The position numbers and the translations under genes were made by a program. The notes beneath the pieces are model-generated. The model did no database searches. It was not told the DNA's origin and saw nothing but the letters and a program-made list of their open reading frames with translations. Positions 9,404 to 18,408 of a DNA stretch of 64,000 nucleotides are shown piece by piece. Position 1 is the first letter of the stretch, and each line of letters begins with the position of its first letter. Origin of the DNA: Oscillatoriales cyanobacterium (lineage in GTDB: Bacteria; Cyanobacteriota; Cyanobacteriia; Cyanobacteriales; Laspinemataceae); assembly GCA_011390955.1 (NCBI GenBank), contig JAABRM010000031.1, positions 17,461 through 81,460 of the forward strand, in the 5' to 3' direction.

Positions 9404-11127
9404 ATGAATGCCTACCAACTGAAATTTTGGCAGCCGGTTAAACCCAATCCAGATATGGCCGCTAAAAATCGCGATCGCCCCAAGGGATCCCCTGCGCGGC
9501 ATCGCCCAACGCATCTTTCCCCATTTGCGGCGGTGGTGCAACAAGACCCGACTTGTCCGCACGCCACTTGCTCTACTTGGGGAGACCCCAAGACCGCAGT
9601 GGCTCAAGTTTATCGCGATCCGCGTCATTTTTTTAATGCCACTTATTTGACCGCTGAACTGAAGCAGTTATTTAAAGGGGTACTCGGTGGTTTATGTGGG
9701 GAGGGGCAGCGGATTTTTTCCCTAGGAGAAACGGGGGATATTTCTCAGACCTTTCTCGGTTTATATCACCTGGTGAAATATCGCCCAGAACTGCGACAAG
9801 TTACCCAATTTTTGACTCTGCCCAATCCTCAGTTAGTCCAGGTTGCGGGTTTAACGAATTTTGACTTAGAGATTAAATCCGAGATGGAAGTTAAACCCGG
9901 TTTGCGGATTTTTACCCCCTGGGGTTATTTAGCATGGCAATTAGGGGGAAGTTTTGCTTATTCTTTGGTGAAAATTCACGATGAACAACGGGTTGCCCCT
10001 AGTCAATATTTGTTACGGCAATTGATGGGCGTTCGTCCCACTTTGCTATTGGTTGAGGATTTTCTCGATTATGTGCAAAATGCGATCGCAATTTTGGGAA
10101 TTGACGATCCATTTATCCCAGAAATTCTGATATTTATTGAAAATCTGATTGCCGTTGTTGAAAAATCACCCTATACGGTTTTAGTCTACTCCTTACCTGC
10201 CACTGAAACCAATCTATTAACTGCGGTAAAAAATCTGCTAAAGCCAAATTGTATAGAAACTTGTAGGGAGAAAGCATATAGCCCCACGGGCATGGCTTCG
10301 CTTACCGGGCAAGAATATATAGCCAAAAAACGACAATTTCCGCCCCGTAGGCTGAAAGCCTTCTCGAAGAGTATGCAACGCCGCCCTCATACTGATAAGA
10401 TAGCTAAAAACCGACAATTTTCACTCCGTAGGCTGAAAGCCTTCTCGAAGAGTATGGTTCGCCGATGGGAAAAAGCCAGGAAAAATCAAGCAAAATATCT
10501 AGCAGAACTATCAGAAATAAAGGATAAAAAACCGGCGATCGCTGTTTTCAGCTTAGATGAACATACCTATTATGTTGGTTCAGTTTCCCGATCAAAACCT
10601 CGCCAAAAGACCTCAGCAAAAATAGCAAAAATATGGAAAATTAAAAGCGATCGCTGCCCAAGAATATGGCTTTTGTCTTCCGTTGGAAAAAACCGCAATA
10701 AGTTGATTGCAGAAAATCAGCCCGCTCTAAATTTTGTTAGCAGATTAAGACAATTAAATCAGATTAATAAATCATTTTATCAATTCACCAGTAAGCATTG
10801 GAATAGTAAATTATCGGTTTTTATGCCTAATTTTATGCCTAAATATTTTGCCCAAATGCAAGACCTATATATCAGCGGGATATTGGGAAGCGATCGCTCA
10901 AGCTGTTCCATAAATCAGCCCCGAAATCGGTGGCATAAACTATCAGAAATTGATGTAGCATTTAAAGCAGTTATCGCGCGATCGCCCCCAATAATCTTGT
11001 TAAATTAGTAGGAGGCGATCGCTGTTATTTAGTGAGTTTACTCCATGCGGATCCCCAGCATAATTATGTTAAGAAATATGCGAGTAAAGATAAGCTGGGA
11101 AAGGGGGTTTGGGGGAATCGAGCTTAA
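9404..11127 (+). pseudogene. Decayed DUF499-type ATPase gene
   Basis: From ATG 9404 the product (MNAYQLKFWQPVKPNPDMA...) follows the layout of DUF499 ATPases, which occur in defence islands with methyltransferases and helicases. It has PRHFFNATYLTAELKQLF, GLYHLVKYRPE, TPWGYLAWQLGGSFAY and LLLVEDFLDYV. The expected P-loop (GGGKTH) is replaced by LGETGDISQTF with no lysine, and the DE of Walker B has become ED. The frame stops at 11008, but the next frame continues with GGDRCYLVSLLHADPQHNYV and ends at 11127, so there is a frameshift near 10990. An 81-base tandem duplication (about 10316-10462) and a short dispersed repeat interrupt the second half. Upstream in-frame sequence (9212-9403) is low-complexity DNA and was excluded. 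Confidence 0.6.
10316..10462 (+). repeat. 81-base tandem duplication carrying CGTAGGCTGAAAGCC palindromes
   Basis: Two copies in direct order, each with AAAAACGACAATTT-like sequence followed by CGTAGGCTGAAAGCCTTCTC and GAAGAGTATG. They encode repeated IAKKRQFPPRRLKAFSKSM-type peptides in the DUF499 remnant. Confidence 0.75.
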
Positions 11128-11140
11128 ATTATCCTCTCTC

Positions 11141-13216
11141 CTAAGCAGGATATGACAGTAAATCTTGGTAAGCGGATTCGATATTTTTTAGCTGGGAAAG
11201 TACCTCCCCATCCAAAATTTTCAGACGGCTCAATTCCTGAGCATAATCAATCTCTTGGGATTGCTTTTGTCCCACTAAATTATCAAGTTCCGCTTGGCGA
11301 GATTTAATATCCGCATTCAGCCGCTTGCTGACTTCGCGATCGTAGTCATTAAAACATTGCTCAACTACATCATAAATCGATTGCCATTGAGATTGGGCTA
11401 ATTCTGGGAGGGATTTAATAAACTCTTTCTTGGTAGCTTTGATAAACTCTTTCCGGGCTTCATCCGCTTGTAAAGCCCCCACTCCTAAACCTAGTAAAGG
11501 AATGCCGATTAAACCAATAGAAGCGAGGGGTCCGGCAAACAATAATAAAAAGGTACTAATGCCAATCACTGCCACATAATTGACCAGAATATTTTTCCAA
11601 TCAAACCCAGCACTAGCCATCACTACCCCAGCCACATTTCCCGTAGTTAAAGAGAAAAAACCCATTGCCCAACTCGCCCAAGATGGCGCATCTTCTTCTA
11701 ATTCAGTGTTAATTCCCCGGTGAATTTTTTGCCCGGTTAATTTCTCGTTAATCAGTTGAGTGACTTGAGTATAATTCGCCCCATATTTGGCGGCACTTTG
11801 TCCCAGTTTGGCAAAAGCATCAGCAATTTGTTTTTCCGCTGTCAGTTCCCATTCGGCAATTTTTTCATTCAGATAACGCTCAAAAGCTTGCTGAAATTCC
11901 GCATTAAACTGTTCCCGTTTCCCCTTTTGCAGAGAATCCATAAAACCGAGATTTGGCTGATACCGGACAAAATCTGATTCAAAAGTCTTGCCTAAGTCTA
12001 AAATATAAGAAGTAAAAGAATCAGCCACTTTCTTGGCTTGCCGATCGCGCATTTCCCCAATTTCTTCCTGGAAGCGATCGCGAATATCCGTCAACATTTC
12101 AAACTCTGGGGACACCGACGCAATTCGATTTTGCAACTCTTGCAAATCTTCCCCTAACAAAGGAATTCGACGGGCGATCGCATCATGGCAATGGTTATAA
12201 CTTTGACGGGCTAAAGTTCGCGCTTGCCGAAGTTCTGCCACCGCTCTTTCTTGAGTCAAAAACGTATTCAAAGCCGCCATAAACTCAGGGAAACCCGTTC
12301 CCTCTAGGCTATCTTCTGGGTATTTTAAGCGGCGCCGCAAAGCATTCAGAGAACATAGCTCAAATACTCGTTCATCATAAACATTAGCCCCATTAATTTG
12401 ACAATATTCTGCTAGGTTAGTCTGAAAAAATTGCCGCAGTTTTGCCTCTGATTCTGCCAATTCTGCCCCATCATCCATATCAACCAGACCCTTGCGGATA
12501 TCATCCCAAGCATTAATCAGGAAAAACACATTTAAACCGCGACCTTTGATATAATTATCTAAATAGCGGCGTTCATTCAAAGTCAACGGTTGCGAAGCCC
12601 GTAGCACAAACAAAATAGCTTGACTATTATGCACGTAATTTAACGACAACTCGTTGCGGGCTTCCGTATCATTCAGACCGGGACTATCCACAATTTCCAC
12701 CCCTTTTTCTAAAAGAGGTAAAGGATACTCGACCACCGCATAGTTAACATTAGGAAAGGCGGCCTGATTTTCTCTTTCCAGCTTTTTCCCTTCATCGGGA
12801 TCGATAGTATATTTTTGCTTGAAAGTATTAAAATCAATAGTCTCTGGACATTTTCCTTCCTTAAAATAAACCGTGACTTTTTTTTCCGGTCCATAACGCA
12901 ACACCGTCAGCAATGCCGTACAAGGATTCACATCACTGGGTAATAAGTTTTCCCCAATCAGCGCATTCAGTAAGGTACTTTTGCCCCGTTTCATATCCCC
13001 TAAAACCAGCAGTCTAAACAATCCTGATTTTAGATTTTTACTGGATAATTTCAGGTCTTCAATATCCGCGTCTAGTTCAAATTTTCCTGAGTGAGTTTCG
13101 GCAACTTCTTCTGACTTAGACAATATTTCAGCCATAAGCCCCAGGGAGTCCGCCACATTTGAGCGGATACTGGCCAATCGATCTAAGTTATTAATTAATC
13201 TGGTACTTTCCATCAT
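11141..13216 (-). CDS. Bacterial dynamin-like GTPase (BDLP type)
   Basis: A membrane-remodelling GTPase; at 691 residues it matches Nostoc punctiforme BDLP1 (about 693). GTPase motifs: G1 GDMKRGKST (residues about 73-81), G3 DSPGLND, G4 NAWD. Long helical neck and trunk regions follow. Near residue 535-590 there is a hydrophobic hairpin (GVVMASAGF...ILVNYVAVIGISTFLLLFAGPLASIG) that should be the membrane-inserting paddle. It is a close paralogue of the protein at 23886-25964. The 110-residue membrane protein at 13338-13670 is directly upstream on the same strand. Confidence 0.93.
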   Translation of the reverse strand: MMESTRLINNLDRLASIRSNVADSLGLMAEILSKSEEVAETHSGKFELDADIEDLKLSSKNLKSGLFRLLVLGDMKRGKSTLLNALIGENLLPSDVNPCTALLTVLRYGPEKKVTVYFKEGKCPETIDFNTFKQKYTIDPDEGKKLERENQAAFPNVNYAVVEYPLPLLEKGVEIVDSPGLNDTEARNELSLNYVHNSQAILFVLRASQPLTLNERRYLDNYIKGRGLNVFFLINAWDDIRKGLVDMDDGAELAESEAKLRQFFQTNLAEYCQINGANVYDERVFELCSLNALRRRLKYPEDSLEGTGFPEFMAALNTFLTQERAVAELRQARTLARQSYNHCHDAIARRIPLLGEDLQELQNRIASVSPEFEMLTDIRDRFQEEIGEMRDRQAKKVADSFTSYILDLGKTFESDFVRYQPNLGFMDSLQKGKREQFNAEFQQAFERYLNEKIAEWELTAEKQIADAFAKLGQSAAKYGANYTQVTQLINEKLTGQKIHRGINTELEEDAPSWASWAMGFFSLTTGNVAGVVMASAGFDWKNILVNYVAVIGISTFLLLFAGPLASIGLIGIPLLGLGVGALQADEARKEFIKATKKEFIKSLPELAQSQWQSIYDVVEQCFNDYDREVSKRLNADIKSRQAELDNLVGQKQSQEIDYAQELSRLKILDGEVLSQLKNIESAYQDLLSYPA

Positions 13217-13235
13217 GGTAATGATTCCGAGTAAC

Positions 13236-13312
13236 TATTATAGAGGTTATTATCGGGATTACAGAGGTTTTCTGGATTCTAGCGGGCGCGGGAATGACAG
13301 GTTTTTTTTGTA
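13236..13312. repeat. Short dispersed repeat, copy 1 (CTGTCATTCCCGC family)
   Basis: On the minus strand this reads AAAAAACCTGTCATTCCCGC, a short hairpin, then GGATTCTAG-like sequence and CTCTGTAATC followed by ATAATAACC. A close copy lies at 55614-55684. It separates the small membrane protein gene from its downstream dynamin gene. Confidence 0.7.
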
Positions 13313-13337
13313 ATTCATAACTCTGAGAAGTGCTGTA

Positions 13338-13670
13338 TTATTTGACATTCACATCATCAGATTCAAAGAATATTTTGTAGGAAAACCAAGCAATTCCCCC
13401 AACGAGAATAAACCCAGCAATCCATGCGCCTAGCTGAATGGCGGCAATTCCAATGATGACAACTCCGACAAATTTACCAATTTTGATCGCTTGTCTTGTC
13501 CATCGTTTCAGCTTATTTTCTGGCGGTGTATCTGGCACAGTTTTATAAAGAGGCGGTTCTTTTTGGTAGAGTTCATGCTCTAATTCCCTCAGTCGAATCG
13601 CCCGTTCGCGCTCTTCGAGTTCTTTTTGTTTTGCCTCTAGGTCTTTTTCTGGATTATGAGAACTATTCAT
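13338..13670 (-). CDS. Small coiled-coil membrane protein
   Basis: 110 residues, not recognised. Residues about 8-40 are strongly charged and heptad-like (KDLEAKQKELEERERAIRL...), predicting a coiled coil. A proline-rich linker follows, then a hydrophobic region, about 67-100 (FVGVVIIGIAAIQLGAWIA and FILVGGIAWFSYKIFF), which would give one long or two short membrane segments. The tail is acidic. It is co-directional with the dynamin gene 121 bases downstream, so it may anchor or recruit the GTPase (inference). Confidence 0.6.
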   Translation of the reverse strand: MNSSHNPEKDLEAKQKELEERERAIRLRELEHELYQKEPPLYKTVPDTPPENKLKRWTRQAIKIGKFVGVVIIGIAAIQLGAWIAGFILVGGIAWFSYKIFFESDDVNVK

Positions 13671-13702
13671 TTAATTTCACTCCTGGTCTGCTGGATATTT
13701 AA

Positions 13703-14047
13703 TTCAGTGAAACGTAATGATGATTCTTTAATCAATTCATCTGTAGACAAATGATTGATTAATTTTTGCTAACTATTGACACAACATTTTTTATTTTAGC
13801 ATATAATTTGGTCAGGGTTAACAATTCTTGATGATTGGCGATCGCTCTTCTCACCGGGTTTCTGCGTTAACTTTGGCCAAATTACAAAGATTTTCTTAAG
13901 AAACTGGGAGATCGAACCCTAAGAAAACCGGGTTTTTCCTATAAGGCCAAATCACAAAAGTTTAATAAAAAGACCCGGTTTCTGTCTTCATGCGATCGCT
14001 TTAAGATAAAATTGCCTCACACTCACCGTCTAACAAGCCATTGCCCC
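13703..14047. repeat. Gap with AAACCGGGTTT repeats upstream of ilvA
   Basis: No gene seen. Four or five copies of the AAACCGGGTTTC palindrome or its halves lie at about 13854-13985, together with two HIP1 octamers. No convincing promoter can be read by eye. Confidence 0.5.
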
Positions 14048-15559
14048 ATGCGTTGCGACTACCTGGTACAAATTCTCACCGCCCGTGTTTACGATGTTGC
14101 CCAAGAAACGCCCCTAGAATTAGCCACAAACCTCTCAGCCCGACTCAATAATAAACTGCTGCTAAAGCGAGAGGATATGCAGTCAGTTTTTTCCTTCAAG
14201 TTGCGGGGGGCATATAACAAAATGGCCCAACTGCCCCCAGAAGAACTTGCCCAAGGAGTGATTGCCGCCTCCGCAGGCAACCACGCCCAAGGGGTCGCCT
14301 TATCCGCCCGTCACCTCGGCACCCAAGCGATTATCGTCATGCCCGTGACCACCCCCCAGGTGAAAATTGATGCGGTCAAAGCCAGAGGCGGACAAGTGGT
14401 ATTACATGGGGAAACCTATGACGAAGCCTACGCCCACGCCCGTCAACTCGAAGTAGAAAAAGGCTTAACCTTTATTCATCCTTTTGACGATCCCGACACG
14501 ATCGCCGGTCAGGGAACCATTGGCATGGAAATTTTACGCCAATATCAGCAGCCAATTCATGCCATTTTTGTCGCCATTGGTGGCGGCGGGTTAATTTCCG
14601 GTATTGCCGCTTATGTGAAACGGTTGCGCCCAGAAATCAAGATTATTGGGGTGGAACCCGTGGATGCCGATGCCATGCATCAATCCCTGAAAGCCGGGAA
14701 ACGGGTGAAATTATCCCAGGTGGGCTTATTTGCTGATGGGGTAGCGGTCCGAGAAGTGGGGGAAGAAACCTTTCGCCTCTGTCAAGAATATGTGGATGAC
14801 ATTATTTTGGTAGATACGGACGATACTTGCGCCGCGATTAAAGATGTGTTTGAGGATACCCGGTCAATCTTAGAACCCGCTGGGGCATTGGCGATCGCTG
14901 GGGCCAAAGCTTATGTGGAGCGATCGCAAATCCGAGGACAAACCCTGGTTGCCGTCGCTTGCGGCGCTAACATGAACTTCGATCGCCTCCGGTTTGTGGC
15001 GGAACGGGCGGAATTTGGCGAACGTCGGGAGGCCATCTTTGCCGTCACCATTCCCGAAACCCCAGGCAGTTTGCGGCGTTTTTGCGACTGCTTGGGCAAA
15101 CGGCAGCTTACCGAGTTTAACTATCGCATCGCCGATCGAAAACAAGCCCATATTTTTGTTGGCGTGCAAGTCACCAACCGGGCTGATGCCGTGAAAATCG
15201 TGGAAACCTTTGAAGCCAATGGCTTAAAAACCCTGGATTTAACCGATGACGAACTGACCAAAATGCACTTGCGGCACATGGTGGGCGGACATTCTCCCCT
15301 CGCCCATAATGAGTTACTATACCGCTTCGAGTTTCCCGAACGTCCCGGCGCCCTAATGAAATTTGTCGCCTCCATGAGTCCCAACTGGAATATCAGCCTA
15401 TTTCACTATAGAAATAATGGCGCGGACTATGGCCGAATTGTGGTCGGAATGCAAGTTCCTCCAGAAGAAATGCAGGAATGGCAAGCATTTCTCGATACCC
15501 TCGGTTATCGCTACTGGGATGAAAATCATAATCCGGCTTATCAGTTATTTTTGGCCTAG
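14048..15559 (+). CDS. ilvA: Threonine ammonia-lyase, biosynthetic (threonine deaminase)
   Basis: Pyridoxal-phosphate enzyme that converts threonine to 2-ketobutyrate, feeding isoleucine synthesis together with the acetolactate synthase encoded 5 kb to the left. The PLP lysine lies in SVFSFKLRGAYNKM; the phosphate loop is GGGGLISGIA; the substrate loop is ASAGNHAQGVAL. Two C-terminal ACT-like regulatory domains (about 330-410 and 425-500) predict isoleucine/valine allosteric control. Start chosen at ATG 14048 (MRCDYLVQILTARVYDV), which gives 503 residues, the usual length; a TTG at 14012 would add 12 residues without family support. Confidence 0.95.
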   Translation: MRCDYLVQILTARVYDVAQETPLELATNLSARLNNKLLLKREDMQSVFSFKLRGAYNKMAQLPPEELAQGVIAASAGNHAQGVALSARHLGTQAIIVMPVTTPQVKIDAVKARGGQVVLHGETYDEAYAHARQLEVEKGLTFIHPFDDPDTIAGQGTIGMEILRQYQQPIHAIFVAIGGGGLISGIAAYVKRLRPEIKIIGVEPVDADAMHQSLKAGKRVKLSQVGLFADGVAVREVGEETFRLCQEYVDDIILVDTDDTCAAIKDVFEDTRSILEPAGALAIAGAKAYVERSQIRGQTLVAVACGANMNFDRLRFVAERAEFGERREAIFAVTIPETPGSLRRFCDCLGKRQLTEFNYRIADRKQAHIFVGVQVTNRADAVKIVETFEANGLKTLDLTDDELTKMHLRHMVGGHSPLAHNELLYRFEFPERPGALMKFVASMSPNWNISLFHYRNNGADYGRIVVGMQVPPEEMQEWQAFLDTLGYRYWDENHNPAYQLFLA

Positions 15560-15566
15560 TTAGGGT

Positions 15567-15623
15567 AAAGGGGTGATTTTTAAACATCTAAATAGCATAA
15601 AATAAGCAGTAGATCACCCCTAG
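15567..15623 (+). terminator. Inverted repeat after ilvA
   Basis: GGGGTGAT and ATCACCCC (8 base pairs) flank about 35 bases just after the ilvA stop. It may be the ilvA terminator or the left boundary of the HTH gene that follows. The loop is long, so the call is weak. Confidence 0.35.
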
Positions 15624-15635
15624 AATCTTTTAAGA

Positions 15636-16082
15636 ATGGCAGGACAACCCTTTCTGACAGATCCCCAAAGAAAACGACTCCAAAAGGCTTTACGGGAAAG
15701 CGAATGCCCTAGATTTCGGGAGCACGCCCTGATTCTCCTGTTGAAACATGACGGCAAAACCTATGAGGAAATTGCTGACTTTATTGGGTGTTCTTATAGA
15801 ACCGTGGCTTATTGGTGCGTACATGGGGATCCAGACAATCTCGAAACCATGAAAGACCGACGGGAACAGGGGAATTATCGCAAAGCAGACAGTGATTATA
15901 TCGATTTATTGCTTAAAATCGTTCATCAAAAGCCTAATGAATTGGGTTATGAAAGTGAATTTTGGACCAGTGGACGATTAGCGGCTTATCTCGCTGAAAA
16001 AACCGGAATTGAATTAAGTGGCACTCAGGTTATCCGCATTTTGCGTAAACATAAAGTTCGCCTGCCCCGCAGCCGAGTTTAA
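15636..16082 (+). CDS. Stand-alone HTH protein, IS630-type transposase N-terminal region
   Basis: 148 residues with a homeodomain-like HTH near 30-65 (YEEIADFIGCSYRTVAYWC) and a second winged-helix part near 100-145 (WTSGRLAAYLAEKTGIEL...VIRILRKHKVRL). This is the DNA-binding half of IS630/Tc1-type transposases. The catalytic DDE domain is absent and no remnant follows. It could be a domesticated regulator or a transposase fragment. Inverted repeats lie on both sides (15567-15623 and 16118-16141), but they do not match each other as transposon ends. Confidence 0.65.
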   Translation: MAGQPFLTDPQRKRLQKALRESECPRFREHALILLLKHDGKTYEEIADFIGCSYRTVAYWCVHGDPDNLETMKDRREQGNYRKADSDYIDLLLKIVHQKPNELGYESEFWTSGRLAAYLAEKTGIELSGTQVIRILRKHKVRLPRSRV

Positions 16083-16117
16083 TGGAAATTATCCAGAATA
16101 TTTATCTAGATTAAATT

Positions 16118-16141
16118 GGGGTGAGAAAGCGTTCTCACCCC
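16118..16141 (+). terminator. Perfect hairpin after the HTH gene
   Basis: GGGGTGAGAA-AGCG-TTCTCACCCC, a perfect 10-base-pair stem with a 4-base loop, 36 bases after the stop codon. No T-run follows, so it is a hairpin that may block or stabilise the transcript end. Confidence 0.55.
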
Positions 16142-16563
16142 GACCTATTACGGTTAAATTTAATTGAGCATAGGGGCTGGGGATAATATGGTGCGAATAT
16201 GGTGCGATCGCGCTTACAACAAATATTGTAGGGTGGGCAAAATTACACGAGCATATATGGTAGGGTAGGTAATTTTTTTTGCCCACCCGAAGAATGTTTG
16301 GGGTTGTTGGCTGAATTTTTGTAAATGGGATTACTACATTATTCAAAAACAAAAAAAACGATATTTAACTATTGATTCATTGACAAAAAAACGGGTTTAT
16401 GAGACAATTTTCTTTAGCCAATCAGAGATTGAATTAAGCCTGCTTCCGCGAATGCCGGGGAAACCTGGTTTCGGCAAAGTGGCTACAGTTATATATTTAT
16501 ATATATATAATTATATATATAAGTTTAGAATATTCCCAACTCTTTAGGTTCTCCTTTAACATC
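16142..16563. other. Repeat-containing gap upstream of the orphan antitoxin
   Basis: No gene seen. About 16229-16288 is an inverted repeat (GTAGGGTGGGCAAAATTAC ... GTAATTTTTTTTGCCCACC), a miniature-element type seen elsewhere in the window. About 16487-16522 is a TATATA palindrome that could melt easily and serve as a promoter region for the following gene. Confidence 0.4.
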
Positions 16564-16821
16564 ATGGACACTATTCGTTTAAAAACTCAGGTCAACTCCG
16601 ATGGATCGGTGCAATTGCAACTTCACGATCTTCCCCCAAATCAAGATATAGAGATCCTCTTGGTTTATCAAGCGATCGAAAAAGTTAATCCCCCAGAACG
16701 GACTGAGCAAGAAGATCCGATTGTCGGACTTTTTTCTGGCAATTCAGACTTAGCGGAACAGTCCGAAGAAATTCTCCAACAAGACATACAAAATCAATCG
16801 GGTTGGACATGGAAAAAGTAA
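16564..16821 (+). CDS. Probable VapB-type antitoxin, now without a working toxin
   Basis: 85 residues of the small cyanobacterial antitoxin kind: an N-terminal beta-rich part (TIRLKTQVNSDGSVQLQL) and an acidic, flexible C-terminus that would wrap a toxin. Its 3' end overlaps by 13 bases the start of a truncated PIN-domain toxin frame, the usual antitoxin-toxin arrangement. Identification depends mainly on that neighbour. With the toxin broken, this would be an orphan antitoxin. Confidence 0.6.
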   Translation: MDTIRLKTQVNSDGSVQLQLHDLPPNQDIEILLVYQAIEKVNPPERTEQEDPIVGLFSGNSDLAEQSEEILQQDIQNQSGWTWKK

Positions 16822-17040
16822 TCGCAGATACAGGGTTTATTGTCGCCCTCGCAAATAAATCCGATTCACATCATCAGAAGGTAAAAAATATCTACCTTCA
16901 GCATCACAATATTATCATGCCCCAAACGGTTTTAGCTGAAGTAGCTTCAGCCTTTACCTTACTGCCCTAATTGAAGGTCGATTGGCGATGCTGCGGCGTT
17001 TTTGAAGTTAGTTATGGAGTAATTTTTTCTCGTTTATTGG
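16809..17040 (+). pseudogene. Broken VapC (PIN-domain) toxin remnant
   Basis: ATG 16809 opens MEKVIADTGFIVALANKSDS, the classic PIN start with the first catalytic Asp (ADTGF). The frame continues to PQTVLAEVASAF and then stops at 16970 after 53 residues, where intact VapC proteins run to about 130. The next frame continues briefly (ALIEGRLAMLRRF), pointing to a frameshift near 16955, and then also stops. The later catalytic acidic residues are not found in any frame. The right boundary is approximate. Confidence 0.6.
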
Positions 17041-17208
17041 GTTAGCTATATTCGTGGAAAAAGTTCGGTTTGCTATTAACCGAAATACGGATAAGTTTGA
17101 TTTTGTTCAATTGCGAAAAATAAGAAATTGGGGAGTGGGGCGATAAAATCAGATAAAATATTAAAAGTTAGATTTTTATATTTGCTGAAGTAAATCAAAT
17201 CATAGACA

Positions 17209-18408
17209 ATGACAAAAACCTCATCTTACCAAGGGTGGAATATCACCGAAGCAGAAAGAGAAATTTATCGCCAGCGATCGCAAGCATCCAGTCTAGCCAA
17301 AGTCAAAGCTCTGCGAGGAGAAGGAAAACCGCCAATTCATCCGATTAATCAACCCAAACTAAACCCAGACACCCTCATGGCAAAATTAGCCAATAACGGG
17401 CTAAATTCACTCTCTTTATTCAGTGGAGGTGGTGGGTTAGATTTAGGATTTGACCGGGCTGGATTTAACCATATCGCTGCATCAGAAATTATCCCAGACG
17501 CGGGAATAACTTTAAAACAAAATCGCCCGAATTGGCAGATATTTTCTGGCGAAGATGGGAATGTTAAAATGAGGGATTGGCGACCCTATCATGGGTTAGT
17601 TGATGTGCTGCACGGTGGGCCACCTTGTCAACCATTTTCGGTAGCAGGTCGCCAAAAGGGTGAAGCGGACAGCCGGGATATGTTCCCAGAATTTGTCCGG
17701 GCTGTTTTAGAAATTGAGCCACGAGCATTTGTCGCGGAAAATGTCACAGCTTTGGTAGGAAAAAAGTTTCAGCGATACGTTGCCGAAGTCATAGAAAGTC
17801 CTCTGGCTCAAAAATATCATTTAACAAAATTTATTTTATCGGCTCCTGATTTTGGGATTCCACAAGTCCGCCAGCGGGTTTTCTTTGTCGGTTTTCGAGA
17901 GCAAAAAATTGCGGCTAAATACCAGCCACCTCAACCAACTCACTATTGGCCAGATTTATCGGCAAATACTACTCAGAAAACGGTTCAGCTTAATTTATTA
18001 AGCAGTCAAACTTTGCCAGAAAAACGCTGTCTAGGAGTGAGGGAAGCGTTAGGATTACCGGATATTGGCTTTGATGGGTTAGCCCCAACCATTCGCAGTG
18101 GTTTAACCGGCCCACGTCATACCACTTCTATTTTAAGCAGTGTGTCTGCCCAAAAGGTTTGGGAAAAACTACAAATTTGGCCGAATGGGGTAGCCGCAAC
18201 TCGCGAAAACGCCCATTTATTTGTAGCCCAAAATAGTCATTTTCGTCTATCGGTTCCTGACTGTGCCATCATCCAAGGATTCCCAGAGTCTTGGTCAATT
18301 TATGGGGCAGTTTATATGGCCTTGGGGCAAATTGGAAATGCGGTGCCACCACCAATGGCTTATTGGGTTGCGGTGTCGATCGCTGAGGCGTTATTAAGTA
18401 GTTCTTGA
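17209..18408 (+). CDS. DNA (cytosine-5) methyltransferase
   Basis: A C5 methylase of a restriction-modification system, 399 residues. Motif I LFSGGGGLDLGFDRAGF (about 70-86), motif IV GGPPCQPFSVAGRQKG with catalytic Cys140, motif VI AFVAENV, motif VIII QVRQRVFFVGFR and motif X QIGNAVPPPMA are all present in order. The target-recognition region between VIII and X (about 235-330) is short. The N-terminal 65 residues are extra and helical. Its end overlaps by 49 bases the end of the endonuclease gene on the other strand. Since that partner looks disrupted, the methylase may now be solitary. Confidence 0.92.
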   Translation: MTKTSSYQGWNITEAEREIYRQRSQASSLAKVKALRGEGKPPIHPINQPKLNPDTLMAKLANNGLNSLSLFSGGGGLDLGFDRAGFNHIAASEIIPDAGITLKQNRPNWQIFSGEDGNVKMRDWRPYHGLVDVLHGGPPCQPFSVAGRQKGEADSRDMFPEFVRAVLEIEPRAFVAENVTALVGKKFQRYVAEVIESPLAQKYHLTKFILSAPDFGIPQVRQRVFFVGFREQKIAAKYQPPQPTHYWPDLSANTTQKTVQLNLLSSQTLPEKRCLGVREALGLPDIGFDGLAPTIRSGLTGPRHTTSILSSVSAQKVWEKLQIWPNGVAATRENAHLFVAQNSHFRLSVPDCAIIQGFPESWSIYGAVYMALGQIGNAVPPPMAYWVAVSIAEALLSSS

